In this document: positions 1 to 7,344 of the stretch, piece after piece
How the letters are laid out: each line of letters starts with the position of its first letter
How positions within the stretch are numbered: position 1 is the stretch's first letter
NCBI GenBank assembly: GCA_038240295.1
Contig: JBBSDW010000032.1
Coordinates: 1-24,017, forward strand
Direction: 5' to 3'
DNA: 24,017 nt
Source of the DNA: JABDDM01 sp038240295
Lineage (GTDB): Bacteria; Bacteroidota; Ignavibacteria; Palsa-1295
Position numbers and translations under genes: made by a program
The notes under the pieces: generated by a model
The model's database searches: none
Seen by the model: only the letters and a program-made list of their open reading frames with translations
Told to the model about the DNA's origin: nothing

Positions 1-207
1 CCCACACTCAGGAATAAATTTCCGTGGTACGCTCCTAGTGGTCCACACAATCTCAAAATATGGAATTGTCTCCGTTCTCGAAAATTCTGAACAGCAAAGC
101 CAAATTCGGAACGCTGCATTCGTCTTCGATTCAGCGGTGTAAAATTCTCCTTCGGTATCCGAATCATTATCATTGATTTCCGCCCAAACCAATACCTTCT
201 TATTCAT
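1..207 (-). CDS. Hypothetical protein, runs off left edge (partial)
   Basis: An open frame of 69 codons begins at the ATG complementary to 205-207 and stays open to the window edge, so the C-terminus is missing. The visible protein begins MNKKVLVWAEIND and has an acidic stretch near residues 13-21 followed by a segment rich in aromatic residues and cysteine. I do not recognise a family. The start codon lies inside the last codons of the preceding gene (8-nt overlap, ATGAATAA), which points to translational coupling and supports both reading frames as real. No Shine-Dalgarno sequence is needed for a coupled start and none is obvious. Confidence 0.5.
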   Translation of the reverse strand, partial: MNKKVLVWAEINDNDSDTEGEFYTAESKTNAAFRIWLCCSEFSRTETIPYFEIVWTTRSVPRKFIPECG

Positions 208-547
208 GCCATTCGAAGCCAAGTTGCTTCACTGGTAGCCCGGAAATTTCATTGACATAGTGCTCAAGAAGTTGAGCGACAAAATTTCGATGGGTCATCT
301 CCGAAGTGTCCCTTCCCCACGCTTTGGAGAATTGACCTGTCGCGAAATCTTCAATTGATTCTGCCTCCTCGCTGGTCAAGGTTTTAGTATTGTACGGAAT
401 CTGCTTGAGCTTGAGATGATGAATGAGTTTGGCAAACCAATCCTCGACAACCGCTTGCGGAGGTCCAACTGGGACTATGTTGTCGATGGAAGCTGAAAGT
501 TCAGGAGTCTGCACCTGCGTCTCGTTATGTTGAAAATCTGGACTCAT
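200..547 (-). CDS. Hypothetical protein, coupled to the next small gene
   Basis: The reading frame is open from 646, but the internal ATG at 547 (protein beginning MSPDFQHNETQ) is the better start. The part upstream of it overlaps another minus-strand frame and looks like a shadow sequence. From 547 the product is 115 residues: a polar N-terminus, then a probably helical domain (residues about 25-110) rich in Glu, Lys, His and Leu. There is no signal peptide or membrane segment and no family I recognise. Its stop overlaps the next gene's start by 8 nt. It could also be the 3' part of one longer gene broken by a frameshift near 567-575, joined to the frame at 567-761. Codon and base use look more AT-rich than in the rest of the window. 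Confidence 0.45.
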   Translation of the reverse strand: MSPDFQHNETQVQTPELSASIDNIVPVGPPQAVVEDWFAKLIHHLKLKQIPYNTKTLTSEEAESIEDFATGQFSKAWGRDTSEMTHRNFVAQLLEHYVNEISGLPVKQLGFEWHE

Positions 548-566
548 GAAAGCCGCGAGGGAATTT

Positions 567-761
567 CTATCCCGCCCTCTTGGTGACGAAGATAACACCT
601 GCTTCGTCCAAACAATCCACGGTTTGGGGCTTGAACATCGATTCAAAGTCGAGGCGGATTTCCTTTTGTCTAACCGCTAAACTCAATCTTTGTTCTACGA
701 GGGAGAGAAAACCCTCCTTCGGCTGTTTGCCTTTCTCACAACCTAGATCAACCAGTTGCAT
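567..761 (-). CDS. Possible small gene or 5' part of a frameshifted gene
   Basis: This 64-residue frame begins MQLVDLGCEKGKQ and ends in VTKRAG. It lies immediately upstream of the 115-residue frame, with 19 nt between its stop and that gene's ATG. Its C-terminal half (about residues 35-62) reads more like real protein than the competing frame over the same bases. The ATG overlaps by one base the TTG start of the divergent cca gene, which would leave neither gene room for a promoter. It may therefore be a remnant produced by a rearrangement, or the front half of a single gene joined to 200-547 by a frameshift in the G-rich run near 567-575. No family recognised. Confidence 0.25.
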   Translation of the reverse strand: MQLVDLGCEKGKQPKEGFLSLVEQRLSLAVRQKEIRLDFESMFKPQTVDCLDEAGVIFVTKRAG

Positions 762-2254
762 TGATAAGCATTCTTCCGATCACCGAGCCGATTCTTTTTG
801 CTGTTGGCTCTATCGCCGACGAGCTGGATGTACGCGCTTACGTGGTCGGCGGTTACGTTCGTGACCAGTTGCTTGCAGCGAAAAATGGCTCGGTCAAGCC
901 GAAACGCGACATTGATATCACTGTTGTTGGCGATGGCGTCGCCTTCGCGACGGCGGTCGCAAAGGAAATGGAGGGCTCGAAGCTTGCGGTCTACGAGAAA
1001 TTTCGAACGGCGATGGTGCAGGTTGGCGATGTGACGCTTGAATTTGTCGGCGCGCGACGTGAGAGTTACCGCTCGACTTCCCGTAAACCGATCACCGAAG
1101 AAGGCACGCTCGAAGATGATCTCGCTCGTCGCGACTTCACAGTAAACGCGATCGCGGCGAGCCTTAATCACGAATATTTCGGCGAGATCATCGACCGCTT
1201 CGGCGGCCTGGACGATCTCGACCTTCGAATACTTCGAACACCGCTCGATCCCTACGTAACCTTCGAGGACGATCCACTCAGGATGATGCGCGCCGCGAGA
1301 TTCTCGGGTCAGCTCGGCTTTCACATCGAGCGCGAGGCGCAGGAGGCGATGCAGCGCATGGCTGAGCGGATCACGATCGTGAGTGCGGAGCGGATCACCG
1401 ATGAGTTCGTCAAGATCATGTTGCAACTGACGCCCTCTATCGGGCTTCGTGCATTGCATGAAGCCGGACTCCTGCCCTTCGTTTTTCCGGAGGTCGATCA
1501 ATTAAATGGTGTCGATTTAAAGACGGTTGGTGTCCAAGAATACGCGCACAAAGACGTCTTTAAGCATACGCTGCAGGTTGTCGACAATATGGCGGCAACC
1601 ACCGACGACCTCTGGCTCAGATTTTCGGCACTCTTGCATGATATTGCGAAGCCGCGGACAAAGTCGTTTCGCGAGGGAATTGGCTGGACGTTCTATGGTC
1701 ACGATATTGTAGGTGCAAGGTGGGTCGATAAAATGTTTCGGCGTATGCGTTTGCCGATCGAAGGTGCAAAAAAGGTCGAGAAGCTGGTTCGGCTGCACAT
1801 GAGGCCGATGGCGCTCGTCGATGAAGGTGTAACGGATTCGGCGGTGCGGCGCGTGCTCTTCGAGGCTGGCGAGGATATTGATGACTTGCTCATGCTCTGC
1901 CGGGCGGACATCACTTCGAAGAATCCGAGGCTCGTCAATAAATATCGCGCGAACTACGATCTTGTTGCCGACAAAATGCGCGAGGTCGAGGAAAAAGATC
2001 AGATGCGTGCGTTTCAATCGCCCGTCAGGGGCGAGGAGATCATGGAAATTTGCGATCTGCCGCCTTCCAGAACGGTCGGCATACTCAAAACCGCGATCGA
2101 GGATGCGATTATCGAAGGCCTCATTTCGAACGATTATCAGGCTGCAAAGGAGTATCTGCTATCTATCAAGGATGACATTTTGAAGGAACATCCTGTTACT
2201 CCGCGAGAATTTTCGAGAAAGAAGGGAGAAGATGCTCCGGCTTCGGACTCTTAA
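761..2254 (+). CDS. cca: CCA-adding tRNA nucleotidyltransferase with HD domain
   Basis: The 497-residue product belongs to the class II tRNA nucleotidyltransferase/poly(A) polymerase family, which completes or repairs the 3' CCA of tRNAs in the cytoplasm. Visible motifs are the nucleotidyltransferase GG (G30-G31, in YVVGGYVRD), the metal-binding DxD (D50 and D52, in RDIDITVVG), the RRDFTVNA nucleotide-recognition motif (residues 123-130) and the DDPLRMMRAARF helix. A C-terminal HD domain follows (H293-D294, in LLHDIAKP). Family members of this kind add CCA or only part of it, and that cannot be told from sequence alone. The start is uncertain: the best in-frame codon is TTG at 761, with no ATG or GTG between it and an upstream stop at 671 and no Shine-Dalgarno sequence. 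The N-terminus nevertheless aligns well with the family. It is read away from the unrelated cassette on the left. Confidence 0.92.
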   Translation: MISILPITEPILFAVGSIADELDVRAYVVGGYVRDQLLAAKNGSVKPKRDIDITVVGDGVAFATAVAKEMEGSKLAVYEKFRTAMVQVGDVTLEFVGARRESYRSTSRKPITEEGTLEDDLARRDFTVNAIAASLNHEYFGEIIDRFGGLDDLDLRILRTPLDPYVTFEDDPLRMMRAARFSGQLGFHIEREAQEAMQRMAERITIVSAERITDEFVKIMLQLTPSIGLRALHEAGLLPFVFPEVDQLNGVDLKTVGVQEYAHKDVFKHTLQVVDNMAATTDDLWLRFSALLHDIAKPRTKSFREGIGWTFYGHDIVGARWVDKMFRRMRLPIEGAKKVEKLVRLHMRPMALVDEGVTDSAVRRVLFEAGEDIDDLLMLCRADITSKNPRLVNKYRANYDLVADKMREVEEKDQMRAFQSPVRGEEIMEICDLPPSRTVGILKTAIEDAIIEGLISNDYQAAKEYLLSIKDDILKEHPVTPREFSRKKGEDAPASDS

Positions 2255-2362
2255 ACATGTATTTTTGCGTTCGACGGGCGCTGGAAAGCTTGGGGGGACT
2301 CAGCACCCCTCGTTCACCGCGTTGGCGTAGGGAAGTTTATTAAGCCAGCGAATCTGTAACAT

Positions 2363-2387
2363 ATCGCTTGATTTCCGTCTAAGCGAT
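2363..2387. terminator. Stem-loop downstream of cca, possible weak terminator
   Basis: A perfect 7-bp inverted repeat ATCGCTT/AAGCGAT encloses an 11-nt loop and is followed by TTAATT rather than a long T run. It lies 109 nt after the cca stop and about 80 nt before the efflux operon. It could be a weak terminator or a regulator-binding dyad; the sequence does not decide. Confidence 0.3.
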
Positions 2388-2411
2388 TTAATTGAAGGCA
2401 GACTGTTTTGC

Positions 2412-2450
2412 GCAGCCGGTTTGTTCGCATTCGGCTGCAAGGTAAAGTTT
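2412..2450 (+). promoter_or_regulatory. Candidate promoter with overlapping dyad for the efflux operon
   Basis: TTTG at 2420-2423 is separated by exactly 19 nt from TAAAGTTT at 2443-2450, similar to the TTTG-N19-TAnnTTTG layout of Bacteroidota promoters (two mismatches in the second box). A perfect 7-bp inverted repeat, GCAGCCG at 2412-2418 and CGGCTGC at 2432-2438, spans the first box and most of the spacer. A repressor bound there would block the polymerase, as is usual for efflux-pump operators. The tolC-like start codon is 17 nt beyond the second box. The layout is visible; the function is inferred. Confidence 0.35.
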
Positions 2451-2466
2451 ATGCAAGATTAGTACA

Positions 2467-3873
2467 ATGAAACGAATCTTACTTGCTGTTTTCTTTCTCA
2501 CCGCGGCGACCTCCGTCCAGGCTCAAACCGGCAACGCCGCACTCGGAAATGGATTACCCATTCTCGCGCTAACACCAGCGCCGACAACGTATCCGCTGGA
2601 TAACCCGAATGCGCATTCGATCTCGCTTGACGAGGCCATCAAGCTTGCGATGCAGCAAAATTATACCGTCTCGACGGCAAACCTCGATGTTACAAATGCC
2701 GAATATGAGCAGCGGCGCCAAAAAGATGCGCTGTTGCCCGACCTGAACTTTACGGCCGGCTATGGCTACAACTACACGGTAAATCCGTCGCAGATCTTCG
2801 GAATAACCGGACCGAACGCAGGCAATAATCTTAGCTACCGGCTCGGTTCGAACTTCAATATCTTCAATGGCGGATCGGACGCGGCACGAATTCGTGCGGC
2901 CAACTATAGCCTCGATGCCTATCGCGGTACGTTTACCTGGGCGCGCCAGCAGACAGCGCTGGCCGTCGTCAATAATTATGTCAATGCACTTCGCTTTCGC
3001 GAACTCGTCCGTGCCTCGCAACAAACCCTTGCAGAGTCGCAGGCCGATCTTCTGCGTCAGCAGGGCCTCACACAGGCCGGAAGCACGACATTGCAGGCCG
3101 TTTATCAACAACAGGCGGTTGTTGGCAACAACGAACTCTCGCTCATTCAAGCCGAGAATAATTACGAGAACGCCAAGGCCGATCTACTTTTTAGTTTGAA
3201 CGTTGCTCCTTCCGACTACCAAAATTATTCGGTCAATCTTGCAGGGCTCGACACTTCTACTTCCGGTGTAGTTCGATTCCAGGCTGACACTGCGCTTGTG
3301 CCACAGGCGATCGATCGCATTATTCAGTCACGTCCCGATTTCGTCTCTGCAAGACAACGGATCGAAAGCAACCTTGCGAGTGTCGATGCCATCCGTGGAT
3401 TGCTACTGCCAAAGGTCGATCTGAATGCAGGAATCGGCGGCAATGGCTCAAGTTCGTCGATGTTCAAGATCTCACCGCAGAATGCGTTTAGCGCCGGTTT
3501 GGCGCTTACTGTTCCAATCTTCGACCGCATGCAGAATCGGTTGCAGATCGATGAACAGCAGGTGATCATTGAGGAAGATAGCATTCGATTGACGCAAATG
3601 GAGCAGCAGCTTCGTTCGGACGTCGCCAAATCGGTAAACAACCTTCGCTTTGCAGGCCAGGGACTCGACGCAAGCGATCGAGCACTTTATGCCGCCACGG
3701 AAAACATGCGATTCGCCACTGAGCGCCTGCGCGTCGGTGCCGGAATTCAGCTCGATGTGTATCTTGCCGAAACACAGTTGGAGACCGCACGTACGAACCG
3801 CGTCAACGCAGTGTATAATTACATTCTGGCCCAGAAGCAGCTTCAGTACAATCTCGGAGAGTGGAATTACTAA
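2467..3873 (+). CDS. TolC-family outer-membrane efflux channel
   Basis: The 468-residue product has an N-terminal signal peptide (MKRILLAVFF..., likely cleaved after the VQA at residues 17-19). It shows the two-fold repeat of the outer-membrane efflux protein family: SISLDEAIKLAMQQNY near residue 52, long amphipathic helices with YVNALRFRELVRASQQ, and a second repeat around FDRMQNRLQID. TolC-family trimers form the outer-membrane and periplasmic duct of tripartite exporters and type I secretion systems. It is the first gene of a five-gene run with the adaptor, ATPase and two permeases, so it most likely serves that exporter. There is no Shine-Dalgarno sequence; the ATG was chosen because it begins the signal peptide. 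Substrate unknown. Confidence 0.93.
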   Translation: MKRILLAVFFLTAATSVQAQTGNAALGNGLPILALTPAPTTYPLDNPNAHSISLDEAIKLAMQQNYTVSTANLDVTNAEYEQRRQKDALLPDLNFTAGYGYNYTVNPSQIFGITGPNAGNNLSYRLGSNFNIFNGGSDAARIRAANYSLDAYRGTFTWARQQTALAVVNNYVNALRFRELVRASQQTLAESQADLLRQQGLTQAGSTTLQAVYQQQAVVGNNELSLIQAENNYENAKADLLFSLNVAPSDYQNYSVNLAGLDTSTSGVVRFQADTALVPQAIDRIIQSRPDFVSARQRIESNLASVDAIRGLLLPKVDLNAGIGGNGSSSSMFKISPQNAFSAGLALTVPIFDRMQNRLQIDEQQVIIEEDSIRLTQMEQQLRSDVAKSVNNLRFAGQGLDASDRALYAATENMRFATERLRVGAGIQLDVYLAETQLETARTNRVNAVYNYILAQKQLQYNLGEWNY

Positions 3874-3921
3874 TTCTTCGTAATTCGCGAAGCTTCCTGT
3901 GATCTTCTTCACCCTGTTTTT

Positions 3922-5265
3922 ATGACATCGACGACAGTAGTAGAGCAACCAACGACCAGAACGCCGCTGACCGGTTCAACGCAAGCGGTTGTAACCCAGA
4001 TCAAAAAGCGAAAGCGGCGCAGACGGACGTTCCTCGTCGTGTTGCTGAGCGTGGTAGTGCTCCTCATCGCAATCGTCCTCGTGAATTCCAACAAGGAAAA
4101 GGCGATCACCGTGAAGACGGAAAAAGTATCGCGCAGGACGATCACCGAAGAAGTGCAGGCGACCGGTAAGATCCAACCGCAGGTGGCAGTCAAAGTCTCA
4201 CCTGAAGTCCCGGGTGAAGTTGTCGAACTTCCCGTCAAAGAGGGTGATCATGTGAAGGCCGGACAGATTCTGGCAAGCATCAAACCGAATACGTATCAGG
4301 ATCAGCTTGAGCAGGCGGGCGCGACGCTAAGCTCTATGAAGGCGCGAGGACTACAGGCAACAGCTTCGAAGATCAATGCTAAGCAGGAATTAACGCGCGC
4401 CAAAGATCTTCAAAAGCAAAATTTATTGTCCGAACAGGACCTGCAGGCGGCTCAAGCCAAATACGATGTTGCCGTGGCGACCGAAAAAGCTGCTGCATTC
4501 GATGTGAGCGCATCGGAGAGCACGGTAAAACAGTATTCCGAAGCGCTGCAGAAGACTACGATTTACTCTCCGATGGAGGGCGTTGTCACTTCGCTCATCA
4601 CGCAGCTGGGGGAAAAAGTGGTCGGCACGAGTCAGTTCGCCGGCACCGAAATGATGACGATCAGCGATCTCTCATGGATGAACGCCGAGGTCGATGTCGA
4701 TGAAAACGACGTTGTGAATATCAAGATCGGCGACACAGCGAACGTTACGATCGACGCATTTCCGGATCGGGTATTTGTCGGTCAGGTGATCGAAGTTGCA
4801 AATAGCGCAAAGCTCAAAGGCAATGGCACACAGGATCAATCGACCGATTTTCAGGTCAAGGTAAAGCTGACCGATTTTAAAGGAGCCGATCTGCGGCCGG
4901 GCATGAGCTGCACAGCGAAGATCCACACGCAGACGAAAACCAACGTAATGGCGATCCCGATCAATGCCGTTACCCGCCGCGACAATCCGGATGCGGTCAA
5001 AGCCGATTCAAGCAAGAAAACCGACGTGGCGAACGATGCGCCAATCGTCGTTTTTGTTGTCGGCAAGGATTCGCGGGTGAAAATGACGACGATCAAAACC
5101 GGAATTTCCGACAATGCGTATGTTGAAGTACTCTCGGGACTGAACGGCGACGAAGAGATCGTTAAGGGCGATTATGCCGCTGTCTCAAAAGATCTGCAGG
5201 ATAAAAAGTTGATTAAGGTCGATAACACAACGGCTAAACCGGCGGACGCTGCGGCGAAGAGCTAA
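3922..5265 (+). CDS. HlyD/MacA-like periplasmic adaptor of the efflux system
   Basis: The 447-residue membrane-fusion protein has a basic cytoplasmic N-terminus (KKRKRRRR, residues 28-35) and one membrane anchor (about residues 37-55). A lipoyl/barrel-sandwich half follows (ATGKIQPQVAVKVSPEVPGEVVELPVKEGDHVKAGQ is present but is cited here only by position, about 78-113). Then come a coiled-coil hairpin (about 130-210), the second lipoyl half with the IYSPMEGVV motif, and beta-barrel and membrane-proximal domains. MacA-like adaptors join the inner-membrane ABC transporter to TolC and stimulate its ATPase. It starts 48 nt after the tolC-like stop and ends 4 nt before the ATPase gene, so the genes are very probably cotranscribed. 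The extended, Thr-rich N-terminus before the anchor is slightly unusual. Confidence 0.92.
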   Translation: MTSTTVVEQPTTRTPLTGSTQAVVTQIKKRKRRRRTFLVVLLSVVVLLIAIVLVNSNKEKAITVKTEKVSRRTITEEVQATGKIQPQVAVKVSPEVPGEVVELPVKEGDHVKAGQILASIKPNTYQDQLEQAGATLSSMKARGLQATASKINAKQELTRAKDLQKQNLLSEQDLQAAQAKYDVAVATEKAAAFDVSASESTVKQYSEALQKTTIYSPMEGVVTSLITQLGEKVVGTSQFAGTEMMTISDLSWMNAEVDVDENDVVNIKIGDTANVTIDAFPDRVFVGQVIEVANSAKLKGNGTQDQSTDFQVKVKLTDFKGADLRPGMSCTAKIHTQTKTNVMAIPINAVTRRDNPDAVKADSSKKTDVANDAPIVVFVVGKDSRVKMTTIKTGISDNAYVEVLSGLNGDEEIVKGDYAAVSKDLQDKKLIKVDNTTAKPADAAAKS

Positions 5266-5269
5266 CACT

Positions 5270-6049
5270 ATGGCAACAACAATAACCAGCGCTCCTCTTA
5301 TAAGACCCGAGGGGCCACACTCCGCGGAGAACTCGGTGATTTTTCTGGATCACATCCAGAAGGTCTATCAGATGGGCCAGGAGCATGTCTTTGCGTTGAG
5401 GGGCGTCACGATTGGCGTTAAGCGCAACGAGTATGTGGCGATCATGGGGCCTTCCGGCTCGGGCAAATCGACGCTGATGAACTTGATCGGTTGCCTCGAT
5501 ACGCCGAGCGCCGGTAATTATTTTTTTAATAATGCGAATGTCGCCGGACTCGACGACAACGAACTTGCCGAAATTCGGAATCGAGAGATCGGCTTCGTAT
5601 TTCAAACATTCAATCTGCTTCCCCGCAGCGATTCCCTTCATAATGTCGAACTGCCGTTGGTCTATCAGGGCGTACCAAAAGACGAACGTCAAAAGCGCGC
5701 GCTCGAAGCGCTCGAGCATGTAAGTCTCGGGGACCGGGCGCACCACAAGCCGAATGAACTCTCGGGCGGCCAGCGTCAACGCGTCGCGATCGCGCGCGCA
5801 CTTGTGACGCGGCCTTCCATTATTCTTGCGGATGAACCGACGGGCAATCTCGATTCGAAGACCGGCGAAGACATCATGCGCCTGTTCGCTGAATTGCACG
5901 AGCAAGGCAACACCATCATCGTCGTCACGCACGAAGAAGAGATCGCGCGACACGCCGAGCGCATCATCAGGATCAAGGATGGACTTGTCGAACGCGACGA
6001 AATGCTCTCGCCCGAAGAACGCGTTCTCGTCACCCCGATGTCGGCCTAA
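5270..6049 (+). CDS. MacB/LolD-type ABC transporter ATPase
   Basis: The 259-residue cytoplasmic ATPase has Walker A GPSGSGKST (residues 60-68), a Q-loop in FVFQTFNLLPR, the ABC signature LSGGQRQRVAIARAL (from about residue 163), Walker B IILADEPTGNLD and the switch histidine in VVTHEEE. It is a stand-alone nucleotide-binding protein, unlike Escherichia coli MacB, where ATPase and permease are fused. The first 20 or so residues (MATTITSAPL...) precede the usual family start and may be an extension; an alternative internal start is not obvious. It lies 4 nt after the adaptor gene and 24 nt before the first permease. It should power mechanotransmission-type export together with the two downstream permeases. 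Confidence 0.95.
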   Translation: MATTITSAPLIRPEGPHSAENSVIFLDHIQKVYQMGQEHVFALRGVTIGVKRNEYVAIMGPSGSGKSTLMNLIGCLDTPSAGNYFFNNANVAGLDDNELAEIRNREIGFVFQTFNLLPRSDSLHNVELPLVYQGVPKDERQKRALEALEHVSLGDRAHHKPNELSGGQRQRVAIARALVTRPSIILADEPTGNLDSKTGEDIMRLFAELHEQGNTIIVVTHEEEIARHAERIIRIKDGLVERDEMLSPEERVLVTPMSA

Positions 6050-6073
6050 AGATCATTTTCACCACAGCCCAAC

Positions 6074-7321
6074 ATGGGACGTTTCATCGACGATACGTAT
6101 GAAGGGCTTGTAATTGCAGGGACTGCGGTAAAGTCCAATCCGCTCCGCTCGGCGCTTACGATGCTCGGGATCATTATCGGCATCGTCACCGTCACGCTCA
6201 TGGGAGCGTTCCTCATCGGCATCAACGATATGTTCAAGAACACGGTGAGCTTCATGGGCACCGACGTCTACTACGTTGACAAGTTCGACTGGGCGAGCAA
6301 GAAGTGGATGAACATGCGCAACCGCCCCGATGTATCGCTCGAAGAAGCTGCGCAACTTCGAAGCAAAATGACGACTGCTTCGGCAATAAGTGTCAATGCC
6401 GATCAATGGCTTATCCAGTCAAAATATAAATCGAAATCGGTCGATAATTCAACGGCTGTCGGGGTTGACGAGCCCTACAAAACAACCGGCTCCATCAATA
6501 TCGAGCGAGGGCGCTTTATGTCGACGGCGGAGTTGCTGACGGCCCGTCCTGTCTGCGTCATTGGTTCGGAGATCGCCGATAAGCTCTTTCCGAATGAGGA
6601 TCCTGTTGGCAAGACGATGCGTGTTAGCGGATATCCGCTCGAAGTCGTTGGGGTTGCAAAAAAAGTTGGAGGGCTTTTTGGAGTCTTTACGACCGACAAT
6701 CAGGTGATCATGCCGCTGCGAACATTTTTTGCCGCATTCGGCGATCCTCACCGCAGCATTACGATCTCCGTAAAAGCTCGAACCGTCGACGGGAAGGCGA
6801 GCACGAGGAGCGAACTCGAGGCGATGATGCGGCAGATTCGAAGACTCAAGCCTGCCCAGGGTAACAATTTCGGAATTAACAGTCAGGATCAGTTCAACAA
6901 ACAGATCGATGCGCTCACACTAACGCTCGATGTCGTCGGATTCCTCATTACCGGACTCTCGCTGCTTGTCGGCGGCATCGGCATCATGAATATCATGCTG
7001 GTGACGGTTCGCGAACGTACACGTGAGATCGGAATTCGCAAAGCCATCGGTGCAAAGCGTCGCTCCATTCTCGTACAGTTTCTCGCCGAGGCTTCGATGC
7101 TATCGCTCATGGGGGGCTTGATCGCTGTTGTCATCGCATTTACGATGTCGTTTATCATCGATCATTATTTTCTGACATCGGGTACGATCCACATCGGTTT
7201 CCCGATCCAGATCGCCATACTCGGGATTGTTCTTTCGATCAGTGTTGGGCTTGTGAGCGGCTTTATCCCGGCCTGGAAGGCGAGTAAACTCGATCCGGTC
7301 GAGGCGCTGCGCTATGAATAG
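6074..7321 (+). CDS. MacB-type ABC permease 1
   Basis: The 415-residue inner-membrane protein has the MacB/FtsX plan: one N-terminal membrane helix (about residues 27-50, LTMLGIIIGIVTVTLMG), a large periplasmic MacB_PCD domain (about 50-280), then three C-terminal helices (about 286-310, 338-362 and 375-400). The conserved coupling segment is VRERTREIGIRKAIGAKRRS. It ends with the family-typical DPVEALRYE. With its paralogue immediately downstream it probably forms a heterodimer around the upstream ATPase. The ATG at 6074 places the start a normal distance before the first helix; there is no Shine-Dalgarno sequence. Confidence 0.93.
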   Translation: MGRFIDDTYEGLVIAGTAVKSNPLRSALTMLGIIIGIVTVTLMGAFLIGINDMFKNTVSFMGTDVYYVDKFDWASKKWMNMRNRPDVSLEEAAQLRSKMTTASAISVNADQWLIQSKYKSKSVDNSTAVGVDEPYKTTGSINIERGRFMSTAELLTARPVCVIGSEIADKLFPNEDPVGKTMRVSGYPLEVVGVAKKVGGLFGVFTTDNQVIMPLRTFFAAFGDPHRSITISVKARTVDGKASTRSELEAMMRQIRRLKPAQGNNFGINSQDQFNKQIDALTLTLDVVGFLITGLSLLVGGIGIMNIMLVTVRERTREIGIRKAIGAKRRSILVQFLAEASMLSLMGGLIAVVIAFTMSFIIDHYFLTSGTIHIGFPIQIAILGIVLSISVGLVSGFIPAWKASKLDPVEALRYE

Positions 7322-7344
7322 AAGACGCACATGACAATACGCAC

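Noticed and set aside
743..1501. Long minus-strand open frame (252 residues) opposite cca
   Set aside because: It lies wholly antisense to a well-supported gene with intact motifs, and its Arg/Asp-rich translation is typical of a shadow frame.
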